Below are positions 6,228-14,163 of a stretch of DNA of 35,589 bases, piece by piece. Every line of letters starts with the position of its first letter. The first letter of the stretch is position 1. Source of the stretch: Bacilli bacterium (GTDB lineage: Bacteria > Bacillota_I > Bacilli_A > RFN20 > CAG-826); NCBI GenBank assembly GCA_024695105.1, contig JAILIV010000037.1, positions 1 through 35,589 on the forward strand. Direction: 5' to 3'. The notes below the pieces were generated by a model. That model did no database searches. It worked only from the letters and a program-made list of their open reading frames with translations, and was not told the DNA's origin. The position numbers and the translations under genes were made by a program.

Positions 6228-8840
6228 TCAGTCTTTGGCCTCGTACCAGGTTTTGCCGATGCTTGACTCCACAATCAAGCGCACGGGCAACTCGACGGCT
6301 TCATCCATGATCTTCTCGATTTTGGGCAGCAACTCTTCTTTCTCTTCGCTAGGAATGGCAAAGATCAGTTCGTCGTGAATCTGAAGGACCATTTTGGTCT
6401 TATAGCCTCCATTCCTTAGCATTTCATCAATGCGTAGCATAGCGATTTTGATGAGATCGGCCGCGCTTCCCTGAACGGGAGCATTGAGAGCTTGTCGGCG
6501 CGCGGCCTCACGTTTGGCGTAATTGGGATCGGTGACCCCGGGGAGGTAGCGCCTTCTGCCAAACATCGTGGTCACGTACCCTTTCTTTTCGACGTCGGAA
6601 AGGACGGATTGCAGGTAGGCGTCGACTTCGGGGTAGTGTTGTTTGAAAGATTGGATTAAGCGAATGGCTTCGGCAGGGGTGCCTTCGATCTGTTCCGCGA
6701 GGCCAAAGGGGGTGACGCCATAGATGATGGCGAAGTTCACCGCCTTGGCGCGCCGCCTTTGCAACGGTTGGACCTCTTCCCCTTCGGGAACGCCGAAGAT
6801 CTTCCTCGCGGTTTCGGAGTGGACGTCGCGGTCGGACGAGAACGTCTCGATGTAGGAAGCGCAGTTGGAGAGGGCTGCCAAGATGCGTAGTTCGATTTGC
6901 CCATAGTCAAACGAAGCGATCGAAAGGTTGGGGTCATCGTAAAAGAACGCCTTCCGGATTTGTTTGGACTCGGGGTCGCGGGCGGAGATGTTCTGAAGGT
7001 TCGGGTTGGAGGAAGAAAGGCGGCCCGTGGCGGTTTGGGCTTGGTTAAAGTAGGTATGGATCTTTCCGTCGGAAGAAATGTGGGGGATAAGCCCATCGAT
7101 ATAAGTGGAGACGAGCTTGGCGTATTTGCGGTATTCCAAGATGAGCGGGACGATGGGGTGTTTGTCTTCGATGGAATGCAAGACTTCAACCGAGGTCCCA
7201 AGCATCTTTCCACCGGCGAGATTGAGTTTTTGGAACAACAATTCGCCCACTTGCTTGGGGGATGCGACGTTGAACTTGAAACCCGCAAGGTCATGGATTT
7301 GTTTCTCGAGCGAATCGCGTTTGGCGCGGAATTCCTCCCCGATCGCGGAAAGGGTTCCTTTGTCTAAGGGAAAGCCTTCCAATTCCATTTTGGTGAGGAC
7401 TTTGGCGAGGGGCATCTCAATGTCGTTAAAGAGTTCAAGGGCCTGGTTTTGCGTTAACGAAAGGAGGGCTTTTTCCCGCAGTTTCAATGCAAAATGCGCC
7501 ATTTTCCCGCAAATCTCAGGATTATTTCGGCTGAATAGATCCATTTGGATCGCCCCCGGGGCGATGTCCACGCCGAAAGAGGAATAGACGAGTTCCGGGG
7601 TATCGGTGAGGGAAGAGTCCAGAAGGTAAGCGCATAAGAGCAAATCAAAATCGATGCCTTCGACCTTTAGGCCCAGCCGATGGAAGCAATACAGGATGGC
7701 TTTGGAATCGTAGACGCATTTGGCGACGTTTGGATCGGAAAGCAGACGAAGGAAGGTAGGGTCCTTTACCGCGTCTTGCGTTTCGAGGTAGTAGATGGAT
7801 TTGCCATCGGAGAGGGCGAAACCAAGAATCTCCTCCTCGTGGTATAGCTTGGAAGGCATATCCACGGTCAAGCCGATACGATTCGCCTCGATGGGTGGCA
7901 AGGAGGCCACCTGCTCCACAAGAGGAACGGGTTCCTGCGCCCCTTGTTTTAACGAAGCGGGAAGGCGGGAGAGGAATTGCTTCAACTCGTATTTCTGACA
8001 GAAGTCGTTGACCTTGTTGAACGCGTAACCTTCGTAGGCGGTTTGTTCCAACGTAAACGGAAGCTTGGCGTCGATGAGGATGGTGGCCAGACGGTAGCAG
8101 GTGCGTCCTAGTTCTTCTCCCGCGATGATGTTTTCGGCCATTTTTCCTTTGATCTTCCCGTCTTTGGCGGCCTGTACGATCGCGTCGAAGGTTCCGAATT
8201 CGGTCAGGAGTTTGACCGCGGTCTTCTCTCCGATGCCCGGGATGCCAGGCAGATTGTCCGAAGCATCGCCACGAAGGCCTTTGTAATCGATCATCTGCGC
8301 GGGGGTGAAGCCGAACTCCTCCGCCATCGAAGTGGGGGTGAGGCGATCGATGTCGGACATGCCTTTGCGGATGAGGCAAACGGTGATGCGGTCGTCGATG
8401 AGTTGAAGGTAATCTTTGTCCGACGTATAAACGTCGACTTGGTAGCCTTGCGCGGCCGCTTGCTTGGCCATGGAGCCACAGATGTCATCGGCCTCGATTC
8501 CCGCCTCTTCGTAATGGATGATGTCCAAACTGTCGAGCAATTCCCGCGAAATGGGGAATTGGGGGATGAGCTCTTCGGGCGCGGGTTTTCGGTTGGCCTT
8601 GTAGGCGTCGAATTCCTGCTTGCGGAAGGTGTGGGAGTCCGCATCGAACCCCACAAAGATCGAGTCGCCTTTTTCCATGCCTTGTAGCACTTTGGCGAGC
8701 ATGTTGGAAAGGGCGAAGATGGCATTGGTGGGGATGCCCGACTTTGTGCGCATGATGGAGGAGGGGTCACCGTAAAACGTGGCGTAAAAGGCGCGGAACA
8801 ACAGCGAGTTCCCATCGATGACGATCATTCTCTTTCCCAT
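6228..8840 (-). CDS. polA: DNA polymerase I
   Basis: An 870-residue family A polymerase for Okazaki fragment processing and repair synthesis. The 5' nuclease domain (about 1-290) is intact, with D-G-N-S-L-L-F-R-A-F, the acidic A-G-I-E-A-D-D, T-S-D-K-D and G-D-A-S-D-N motifs, and the helix-hairpin-helix G-I-P-G-I-G-E-K-T-A. The middle 3'-5' exonuclease fold has lost its DxE motif (L-T-V-D-M-P near residue 325) and is probably inactive, as in Bacillus Pol I. The polymerase domain is complete: motif A D-Y-G-Q-I-E-L-R (about 643), motif B R-x-x-x-K-x-V-N-F-x-x-x-Y-G (about 695-708), motif C Q-I-H-D-E-L (about 820). AAGGAGG lies 9 bases before the ATG. It sits in the dnaE-polA-mutM-coaE operon, 13 bases after dnaE. 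Confidence 0.97.
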   Translation of the reverse strand: MGKRMIVIDGNSLLFRAFYATFYGDPSSIMRTKSGIPTNAIFALSNMLAKVLQGMEKGDSIFVGFDADSHTFRKQEFDAYKANRKPAPEELIPQFPISRELLDSLDIIHYEEAGIEADDICGSMAKQAAAQGYQVDVYTSDKDYLQLIDDRITVCLIRKGMSDIDRLTPTSMAEEFGFTPAQMIDYKGLRGDASDNLPGIPGIGEKTAVKLLTEFGTFDAIVQAAKDGKIKGKMAENIIAGEELGRTCYRLATILIDAKLPFTLEQTAYEGYAFNKVNDFCQKYELKQFLSRLPASLKQGAQEPVPLVEQVASLPPIEANRIGLTVDMPSKLYHEEEILGFALSDGKSIYYLETQDAVKDPTFLRLLSDPNVAKCVYDSKAILYCFHRLGLKVEGIDFDLLLCAYLLDSSLTDTPELVYSSFGVDIAPGAIQMDLFSRNNPEICGKMAHFALKLREKALLSLTQNQALELFNDIEMPLAKVLTKMELEGFPLDKGTLSAIGEEFRAKRDSLEKQIHDLAGFKFNVASPKQVGELLFQKLNLAGGKMLGTSVEVLHSIEDKHPIVPLILEYRKYAKLVSTYIDGLIPHISSDGKIHTYFNQAQTATGRLSSSNPNLQNISARDPESKQIRKAFFYDDPNLSIASFDYGQIELRILAALSNCASYIETFSSDRDVHSETARKIFGVPEGEEVQPLQRRRAKAVNFAIIYGVTPFGLAEQIEGTPAEAIRLIQSFKQHYPEVDAYLQSVLSDVEKKGYVTTMFGRRRYLPGVTDPNYAKREAARRQALNAPVQGSAADLIKIAMLRIDEMLRNGGYKTKMVLQIHDELIFAIPSEEKEELLPKIEKIMDEAVELPVRLIVESSIGKTWYEAKD

Positions 8841-8853
8841 GGCGTTTTCCTCC

Positions 8854-11800
8854 TTAGAGCAGTTCGACCAAGGTGCACACGTAGCCTTTGCGGCCTTGGT
8901 TCTTGCGGATGGTGGCTTTGACGAGGTTTCCTTCTTTTAGTTGGGCGAAGGAAGCGTCGTAGGCATCGGAGAACATGGCGGCCTCGACGAAGCTATCTTC
9001 GTCATAGAGGGTCAAGAAAGCCATGCGCGTGCCTTTCTTTGTCGTGATTTTGCTGACCTTAGCGATGACGCCGGCGTATTTGCCTTGATAGGTAAGGTTC
9101 GGTAGGTCGCGAAGGCGCAGTAGGTGTTCTTGCTCGATGACATCGGCTTTGCTTTCTAACGCCGAGCCCGAAATCATGATGCCCAAAACATCGCGTTCCG
9201 CCATCAGGTCGCCCATGCGGTCATCGGGAAGATCGGGGATGTCGGGCTTGGGGAAACCAAAGTCGAGCAGGATCTGGTTGCCGGAAAGTCCTGAAAGCAT
9301 TTGGGCGTAGCGGATGGCGCTATCGGCGGCAAGCCGTAACCGAGGGCGGGAGACTCCAAAAGAGTCCAATGCCCCTGCGTCGATGAGCTTCACCAATAAC
9401 GCAGTTGTTAGTCCATTGCCCTTGTTGCGGGCGGCCAAATCGAAGATGTCTTTGTATGGGCCGTTTTGGGTGCGCTCGTCCACAAGGCGCGCGACCAGCG
9501 CGTCGGGGATACCCTTGATGTAGCCTAAAGGGAACATGATCCCGTTTTCCTTGGGGAGGAAGATGTTGGTGGCTTGGTTGATGTTGGGTAGAAGGAAGCG
9601 GTAGCCCCGCGCCTTGATTTCTGAGGCTAACGGCAGGAACTTGGGGTCGGACGGGGACTTGCCATCTAAGATGGCACAATAGAACTCTGCGGGGTAACGC
9701 GATTTAAGATAAGCCATTTGGCAGGCCAAAATGCCATAGACAAGGGCATGGGACTTATTGAAGCCATAGTCCGCGAAACGGAAGATGAGGTCGTATACCT
9801 CCAAAGCCGTCTTTTGGGGAACGCCTCGGGCGATGCAGCCCTCGAGGAATCCTCCTTTTAAGGATTCGAGCTTTTCGGCGTCTTTTTTGCTGACGGCGCG
9901 GCGGAACAAGTCGGCCTGCCCATAGCTATAACCGGCTAATGCGGTGACGATTTGGACGATCTGCTCCTGGTACACCATGATGCCATAGGTCTCACGAAGG
10001 AAAGGTTCCAAGGAAGGGTGGGGGTAGGTGATACGTTCTTTCCCCGCTTTGCGCCGGGCAAAGGAGGGGATGTTGGCCATCGGCCCAGGGCGGAACAAGG
10101 CGATGATGGCCACGACGTCGGTGAAGGTGGTGGGCAAGACGGTGGCGATGGCGTTGTTCATGCCTTCGGATTCGAGTTGGAATAAGCCCATGGTTTGCCC
10201 TTCGCGGATGAGCCGGATGGCATCATCGTCTTCGTAGGGGATGGTCGCGTAGTCCAAACGGATGCCGTGGGTGGCTTCCACCAGATCGATGCAATGGTCG
10301 ATCAAAGTGAGGTTCCGTAGTCCAAGGATATCCATTTTGAGAACGCCTTGTTCTTCCAGATGGGTCATTTCGTATTGGGCGACGTATCCTACTTCGGGGT
10401 GCTCTGCGATGGGCACGACTTCCTTTAACGGCTTTTGGCTGAGCACCATGCCGGCGGCGTGAAGCCCGGTTTGACGTGGGAGCCCCTCGATTTTGACGGC
10501 GAGGGTAACGATTTTCAGGTAATAGGAGTCGCTGTCGACGAGGGTGCGAAAGGCGGTGTTGGTTCGGTAATTGTCGCGTAGGGATTGGGTGTTGCCGCCT
10601 ATGGATTTGCATAGGTCTTCGATCGTGCGGTCGCGAAATCCGAATACGCGTCCGACGTCGCGGATGGAGGCTTTGGCCCCGAGGGTTTGCATGGTGACGA
10701 TATGGGCGACGCGTTCATGGCCGTATTTCTCTTGGAGGTAACGGCAAACCTCGTCGCGGCGGACGTCGGCGAAGTCCACGTCGATATCAGGCATCGTTTG
10801 ACGCTCCGGGTTGAGGAATCGCTCAAAGAGCAGACCATATTTCAACGGGTCTGGGCTGACGATTCCCAGAGAGAAGGAGACGAGGCTTCCCGCCGCGGAT
10901 CCACGGCCAGGGCCAACGGAAATCCCGTGGGTTTTTGCGTAGTTAACGTAGTCGGCGACGATCAGGAAATAGTCGCAATACCCCATTCTTTCGATGACCG
11001 AAAGCTCGTATTCGAGGCGGTCGATGTATTCTTTCCCGGCATTGGGAATCTTGCGGTAAAGGCCCTCATAGGCATTTCGCCGCAACGCTTGAGCCGAGGG
11101 TAACCCGTCATCGCTGGGGAACAAAGGAAGGGCGCCGCGCTTTTGCGAAAAAACGAAGGTTGACTTCCTCGCGATGGTCTCGGGAAGGGACAGTTCCTCG
11201 GGCGTGAAGAAACCCGAAAGCGTGGCATCGTCGAGATACCATTCATCCCCGGAAAGGCTCGTTTGCTCTAATGTCTTATCGTCGGAAATGGCTTCGACGA
11301 TGGCTAAGGAGATGGCGTCGTCGGGTTTCAGGTAGCGGATGAGCGGATGGGCCAATAGGGGATAAGGGTGCGTGCGGACGAAATCGCGAAAAAGGTTCGT
11401 TTTGTCCTGGCCTAAAGGCAGATACGGGAGGCCTAAGCAAAAGTCGTCGATCCCCTGAGACAAGGAGAAGAGGGTGGAGGCAAAGAACTCTTCGCCGGCC
11501 TTTAACTCTTCAGCGTATTGGGGTTTATCCAGACAAAGGATGAACGTGAGACCTTTTTGGTGATGCCGCAGAAAAACGAGGTCGAGTTCGAGTTTTGAGG
11601 CGCATAGGGCGATCTCAATGGCGTTGCGGTAGCCTTCCTCGGTTTGGACGACCAAGGTAAAGAGATGGCCATCCGCCTCCGCGTCTAACCCAAACACGGG
11701 GATCATCCCCAACTTTTGGCACCCTTCCGCTAATTCGGGGAAGCCGATTAAGGATTCGAAGTCGCTGATGGCGCAGTGGGTTTGCCCTCTGTTTTTCGCG

Positions 11801-11880
11801 CTGGAAAGGAACGCGGGAAGCAATAAGCCGCTTTTTAGGATGCTATAGCCGGTATAGACGTGAAGGGGTAGGAAAGCCAT
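8854..11880 (-). CDS. dnaE: DNA polymerase III alpha subunit, DnaE type
   Basis: A 1008-residue family C polymerase, slightly shorter than typical DnaE. In Firmicutes DnaE extends primers on the lagging strand before PolC takes over. The N-terminal PHP region (1-200) lacks most metal ligands (it begins F-L-P-L-H-V-Y-T-G-Y-S), so no proofreading is expected. The polymerase core has G-P-G-R-G-S-A-A-G-S-L near 325 and the catalytic P-D-I-D-V-D-F near 362-368, followed by Y-L-Q-E-K-Y-G. A helix-hairpin-helix region precedes a C-terminal OB fold (about 900-985). The ATG has no Shine-Dalgarno; TATACT lies 7 bases upstream, so the mRNA may be leaderless. A PerR-box-like palindrome overlaps the promoter. 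The polA gene follows by 13 bases. Confidence 0.96.
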   Translation of the reverse strand: MAFLPLHVYTGYSILKSGLLLPAFLSSAKNRGQTHCAISDFESLIGFPELAEGCQKLGMIPVFGLDAEADGHLFTLVVQTEEGYRNAIEIALCASKLELDLVFLRHHQKGLTFILCLDKPQYAEELKAGEEFFASTLFSLSQGIDDFCLGLPYLPLGQDKTNLFRDFVRTHPYPLLAHPLIRYLKPDDAISLAIVEAISDDKTLEQTSLSGDEWYLDDATLSGFFTPEELSLPETIARKSTFVFSQKRGALPLFPSDDGLPSAQALRRNAYEGLYRKIPNAGKEYIDRLEYELSVIERMGYCDYFLIVADYVNYAKTHGISVGPGRGSAAGSLVSFSLGIVSPDPLKYGLLFERFLNPERQTMPDIDVDFADVRRDEVCRYLQEKYGHERVAHIVTMQTLGAKASIRDVGRVFGFRDRTIEDLCKSIGGNTQSLRDNYRTNTAFRTLVDSDSYYLKIVTLAVKIEGLPRQTGLHAAGMVLSQKPLKEVVPIAEHPEVGYVAQYEMTHLEEQGVLKMDILGLRNLTLIDHCIDLVEATHGIRLDYATIPYEDDDAIRLIREGQTMGLFQLESEGMNNAIATVLPTTFTDVVAIIALFRPGPMANIPSFARRKAGKERITYPHPSLEPFLRETYGIMVYQEQIVQIVTALAGYSYGQADLFRRAVSKKDAEKLESLKGGFLEGCIARGVPQKTALEVYDLIFRFADYGFNKSHALVYGILACQMAYLKSRYPAEFYCAILDGKSPSDPKFLPLASEIKARGYRFLLPNINQATNIFLPKENGIMFPLGYIKGIPDALVARLVDERTQNGPYKDIFDLAARNKGNGLTTALLVKLIDAGALDSFGVSRPRLRLAADSAIRYAQMLSGLSGNQILLDFGFPKPDIPDLPDDRMGDLMAERDVLGIMISGSALESKADVIEQEHLLRLRDLPNLTYQGKYAGVIAKVSKITTKKGTRMAFLTLYDEDSFVEAAMFSDAYDASFAQLKEGNLVKATIRKNQGRKGYVCTLVELL

Positions 11881-11887
11881 CCGTAAA

Positions 11888-11915
11888 AGTATAGCAGTTT
11901 TATAGTTACTATAAA
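11888..11915 (-). promoter_or_regulatory. dnaE operon promoter with PerR-box-like palindrome
   Basis: On the minus strand an extended -10 (TGC plus TATACT, complement of 11888-11893) sits 7 bases before the dnaE ATG. Just upstream, TTTATAGT-T-ACTATAAA (11899-11915) is a perfect 8+8 inverted repeat with one central base. Its core TTATAGTTACTATAA matches the known PerR box TTATAATNATTATAA at 12 of 14 defined positions. The one-base loop rules out a terminator, so an operator is more likely. Confidence 0.5.
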
Positions 11916-11937
11916 CGTGGAACGCGGAGGGCCTTGT

Positions 11938-13047
11938 TTAGTATTCCCCGGCTAAGATTCGGATTTCCGGGTCTTGCCTGAGACGCTTTGAGGCAAAGTG
12001 AAAGGCGTCTTGGTCTTTCTTTACCGCGGCAATGACACAGTCTCGGTCGTCTCGGATTTCTTCGGGGCTTTCGCCCAGCATAAAGCCGTTTTGGGAAATG
12101 GCGATTATCGCGAGTTCCGCATCCTTGCGAAGTTCATCTGGAATGTAGTCATAGACAGAAGCATTGGACGAAAGGAGTTCCTTGAGGAAATCCTTATCTG
12201 CAAAGATTTCGTCTGGTACGTACTTCAAGGCTTCGCCACATTCCCGCGCCGCCTCACGGATAATGTCTTTGTCCTTCCGCAGTTCGGGGCCGGCGTATTT
12301 TAGGGGGGATTCGCTGCCCATCGGGTGATGCGAAGCGTGTTGGACCGCCAGGAGAACGATCTCACGGTCGTTGCGTAATCTTTCGGAAGCGTATTCCAAC
12401 ACGCGCCCACATGTAGCGACGGCGGATAAAACGATCTCTCGGTCATCGCCATAGTTCATTTTCACGAACGCGGGGAGCTCATACTCTTCACTGCCTAGTT
12501 TCTTTTCCATGCCGAAAGCCAAAAGGACACCGTTTTTCGTGATGAGCGAGAGCATGAAATCGCGGTTTTGCAGAAGCCGTGCGGAGACGAACTTGATGGC
12601 GTTGGGATTGGATGGCAAGGCGATGGAAACCATTTTCTCATCATCGCGGAACCGTTCGTTGGCGTCTTTGAGGGCATAACCATTGTCCTCCAACGCAAGG
12701 CGTACGATTTCGGGGTCGTCGCGAAGTTTTTCGGGGAAACGGTGGAAGAAGTAGCCGATGCCACTAGGCGAGGCAAGAACGAAGGAGCGGTCCGCGAGGA
12801 ACTGTTCGTGGAGGTCGCGCCAAGCGTTAGGGTCCGCCTTCACCAAGGACAACGCGATGTCCCGGTTGCGTTTCACGTCCTCATCCATCAAGCGGTAAAC
12901 GCTTTTCCCGACGTGATCGAGGATGGCTAACTCCATGAACTTAGGGTCAGAAAGAAGTTCCAACGGAAAATAGGCGGGCAGGTCTTCCCGGGAGTCGAAA
13001 GATTCCTCGTGGAAAATCTTGAGATAACGTGGGTAATTGATGGCCAT
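11938..13047 (-). CDS. DUF4116 repeat protein
   Basis: About 369 residues built from tandem helical repeats of roughly 45-50 residues. Each has the form L-R-x-D-x-E-I-V-x-x-A-V followed by G-x-A-L-x-Y-A-x-x-x. Clear copies include R-D-D-P-E-I-V-R-L-A-L, G-D-D-R-E-I-V-L-S-A-V, R-N-D-R-E-I-V-L-L-A-V, R-K-D-K-D-I-I-R-E-A and R-Q-D-P-E-I-R-I-L-A. This is the DUF4116 family, often expanded in gut bacteria and protists, with no known function and presumably a protein-binding solenoid. There is no signal peptide. I chose the ATG at 13047 (M-A-I-N-Y-P-R-Y) because AGGAGC lies 7 bases upstream; the frame extends 15 codons further without support. The gene is divergent from the hydrolase. Confidence 0.85.
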   Translation of the reverse strand: MAINYPRYLKIFHEESFDSREDLPAYFPLELLSDPKFMELAILDHVGKSVYRLMDEDVKRNRDIALSLVKADPNAWRDLHEQFLADRSFVLASPSGIGYFFHRFPEKLRDDPEIVRLALEDNGYALKDANERFRDDEKMVSIALPSNPNAIKFVSARLLQNRDFMLSLITKNGVLLAFGMEKKLGSEEYELPAFVKMNYGDDREIVLSAVATCGRVLEYASERLRNDREIVLLAVQHASHHPMGSESPLKYAGPELRKDKDIIREAARECGEALKYVPDEIFADKDFLKELLSSNASVYDYIPDELRKDAELAIIAISQNGFMLGESPEEIRDDRDCVIAAVKKDQDAFHFASKRLRQDPEIRILAGEY

Positions 13048-13063
13048 GGTGGTAGCTCCTGTG

Positions 13064-13084
13064 TTGGGTAAATGATATACCCAA
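13064..13084. promoter_or_regulatory. Inverted repeat in the divergent DUF4116/hydrolase promoter region
   Basis: TTGGGTA (13064-13070), seven bases, then TACCCAA (13078-13084) form a perfect 7+7 inverted repeat between two divergent genes. On the minus strand it includes TATATC as a plausible -10 for the DUF4116 gene. The same 10-mer TTGGGTATAT forms the -10 region of the glycosyltransferase gene (15505-15514, minus). Confidence 0.4.
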
Positions 13085-13108
13085 TCGCACACCTTTTGGG
13101 TCTTGGAT

Positions 13109-13114
13109 TATGAT
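13109..13114 (+). promoter_or_regulatory. Putative -10 of the hydrolase gene (leaderless)
   Basis: TATGAT ends 6 bases before the ATG at 13121. There is no Shine-Dalgarno, and a weak CGCACA lies 17 bases upstream. The spacing predicts initiation at the A of the ATG. Confidence 0.35.
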
Positions 13115-13120
13115 TACGCT

Positions 13121-14158
13121 ATGCCGACACGAAAGGGGAAAACCGCTGCGATCGTCTCCGCCTGCATCGTTGGGGCGGTGGTGCTTTATTTCGTGGGAGG
13201 GTTCATCGCGGAAAGGGCGGTGTATCGGGCCGTTTTCGAACACCGTGGCTCGGCCTCAAGCACATTGTTAAAACTGGAAAACAGGATTTACAAGCAGAAG
13301 GAGGATTACCCCGCTCTTTCCAAATGGGAATTGCATTACTTTGTTTCTGGGGAAAACACGCTCACGGGGTACTTATATTCGGGTGGCGCAAAAGGGGTTG
13401 TCCTCTGTGCACACGGTTTCTCTTCCCAATCCGGCGGTCCCGAATCGGCCTACGAGGATTATTTCGTTCGGCAAGGCTATGACGTCTTCGCCGTCGACCT
13501 CACCGCAAGCGGCGTTTCAGAAGGAAGCTCCCTCGTGGATTTGAGCCAAAGCGCGAAAGATGTCGCTGCTGCTTACCAGTATTTGGACGCAGGCAACTTG
13601 CTTCATGGGCAAGTGGTCTTCGCGGGTTATTCCTGGGGTGGCTATGGCGTGGCTCAAAGCCTTGCTTTGGGAGCGAGGCCGGACAAAGTGATCACCTTTT
13701 CCGCATATGACCAACCTTACGAGACTATGATTGCTTCCGCCGTTGAGAAAGTTGGAGGGGTCGCTTATTTGACGATCCCCGCCTTTGCCTGGAGCATTCG
13801 GACTTTCGAGGGCGAAGAAGCTTTCTACCGGGCTTCCGATACGCTGGCGGAATACCGCGTACCAACGTTGATCGCCCACGGGGAAAACGATGTGCGCATC
13901 CCCCTAAAAGACGTTAGCCTTTATTCTCGCGCGTCGGGTGATTTCGTCACGAAATATCTCAGCGAGGCAACGCATCTGACGCCGTGGTTTAGCAAAGACG
14001 CTCGGGACTATGTCGAGACGCAAATCCTTCCTAGGATGCAAAACGTGAATCGCGATTCCAAAGAAGACGTGCAAGCGTTTTTGTCTACCGTGGATATTGA
14101 AAAAAGCTCGGAGTTGGACCCCGAGCTCTTCGCTGCGATTCAAACGTTTTTAGGGTAA
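13121..14158 (+). CDS. Membrane-anchored alpha/beta hydrolase
   Basis: About 345 residues. One N-terminal hydrophobic segment (about residues 8-30, after P-T-R-K-G-K) makes it a type II membrane-anchored protein with the enzyme probably outside. The hydrolase fold has the oxyanion region C-A-H-G-F-S, the nucleophile elbow G-Y-S-W-G-G, the acid in H-G-E-N-D-V-R-I-P, and the catalytic His in E-A-T-H-L-T-P-W. This is the BAAT/Frsa-like 'alpha/beta hydrolase with anchor' type common in Firmicutes; the substrate is unknown (peptide or ester). I took the ATG at 13121 over the TTG at 13103 because of the -10 placement and the membrane-helix length. The 3' end contains the minus-strand terminator of the convergent glycosyltransferase. 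Confidence 0.85.
   Translation: MPTRKGKTAAIVSACIVGAVVLYFVGGFIAERAVYRAVFEHRGSASSTLLKLENRIYKQKEDYPALSKWELHYFVSGENTLTGYLYSGGAKGVVLCAHGFSSQSGGPESAYEDYFVRQGYDVFAVDLTASGVSEGSSLVDLSQSAKDVAAAYQYLDAGNLLHGQVVFAGYSWGGYGVAQSLALGARPDKVITFSAYDQPYETMIASAVEKVGGVAYLTIPAFAWSIRTFEGEEAFYRASDTLAEYRVPTLIAHGENDVRIPLKDVSLYSRASGDFVTKYLSEATHLTPWFSKDARDYVETQILPRMQNVNRDSKEDVQAFLSTVDIEKSSELDPELFAAIQTFLG
14100..14127 (-). terminator. Terminator of the glycosyltransferase gene, inside the convergent hydrolase CDS
   Basis: Read on the minus strand, AGCTCGG (14127-14121) and CCGAGCT (14111-14105) form a perfect 7-base stem with a 9-base loop, followed by TTTTTT (14105-14100). It lies within the last 20 codons of the + strand hydrolase. 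Confidence 0.7.
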
Positions 14159-14163
14159 TGCCC

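Noticed and set aside
6227-6274. Longer N-terminus for MutM
   Set aside because: Catalytic proline must be residue 2, so the ATG at 6226 is the only valid start.
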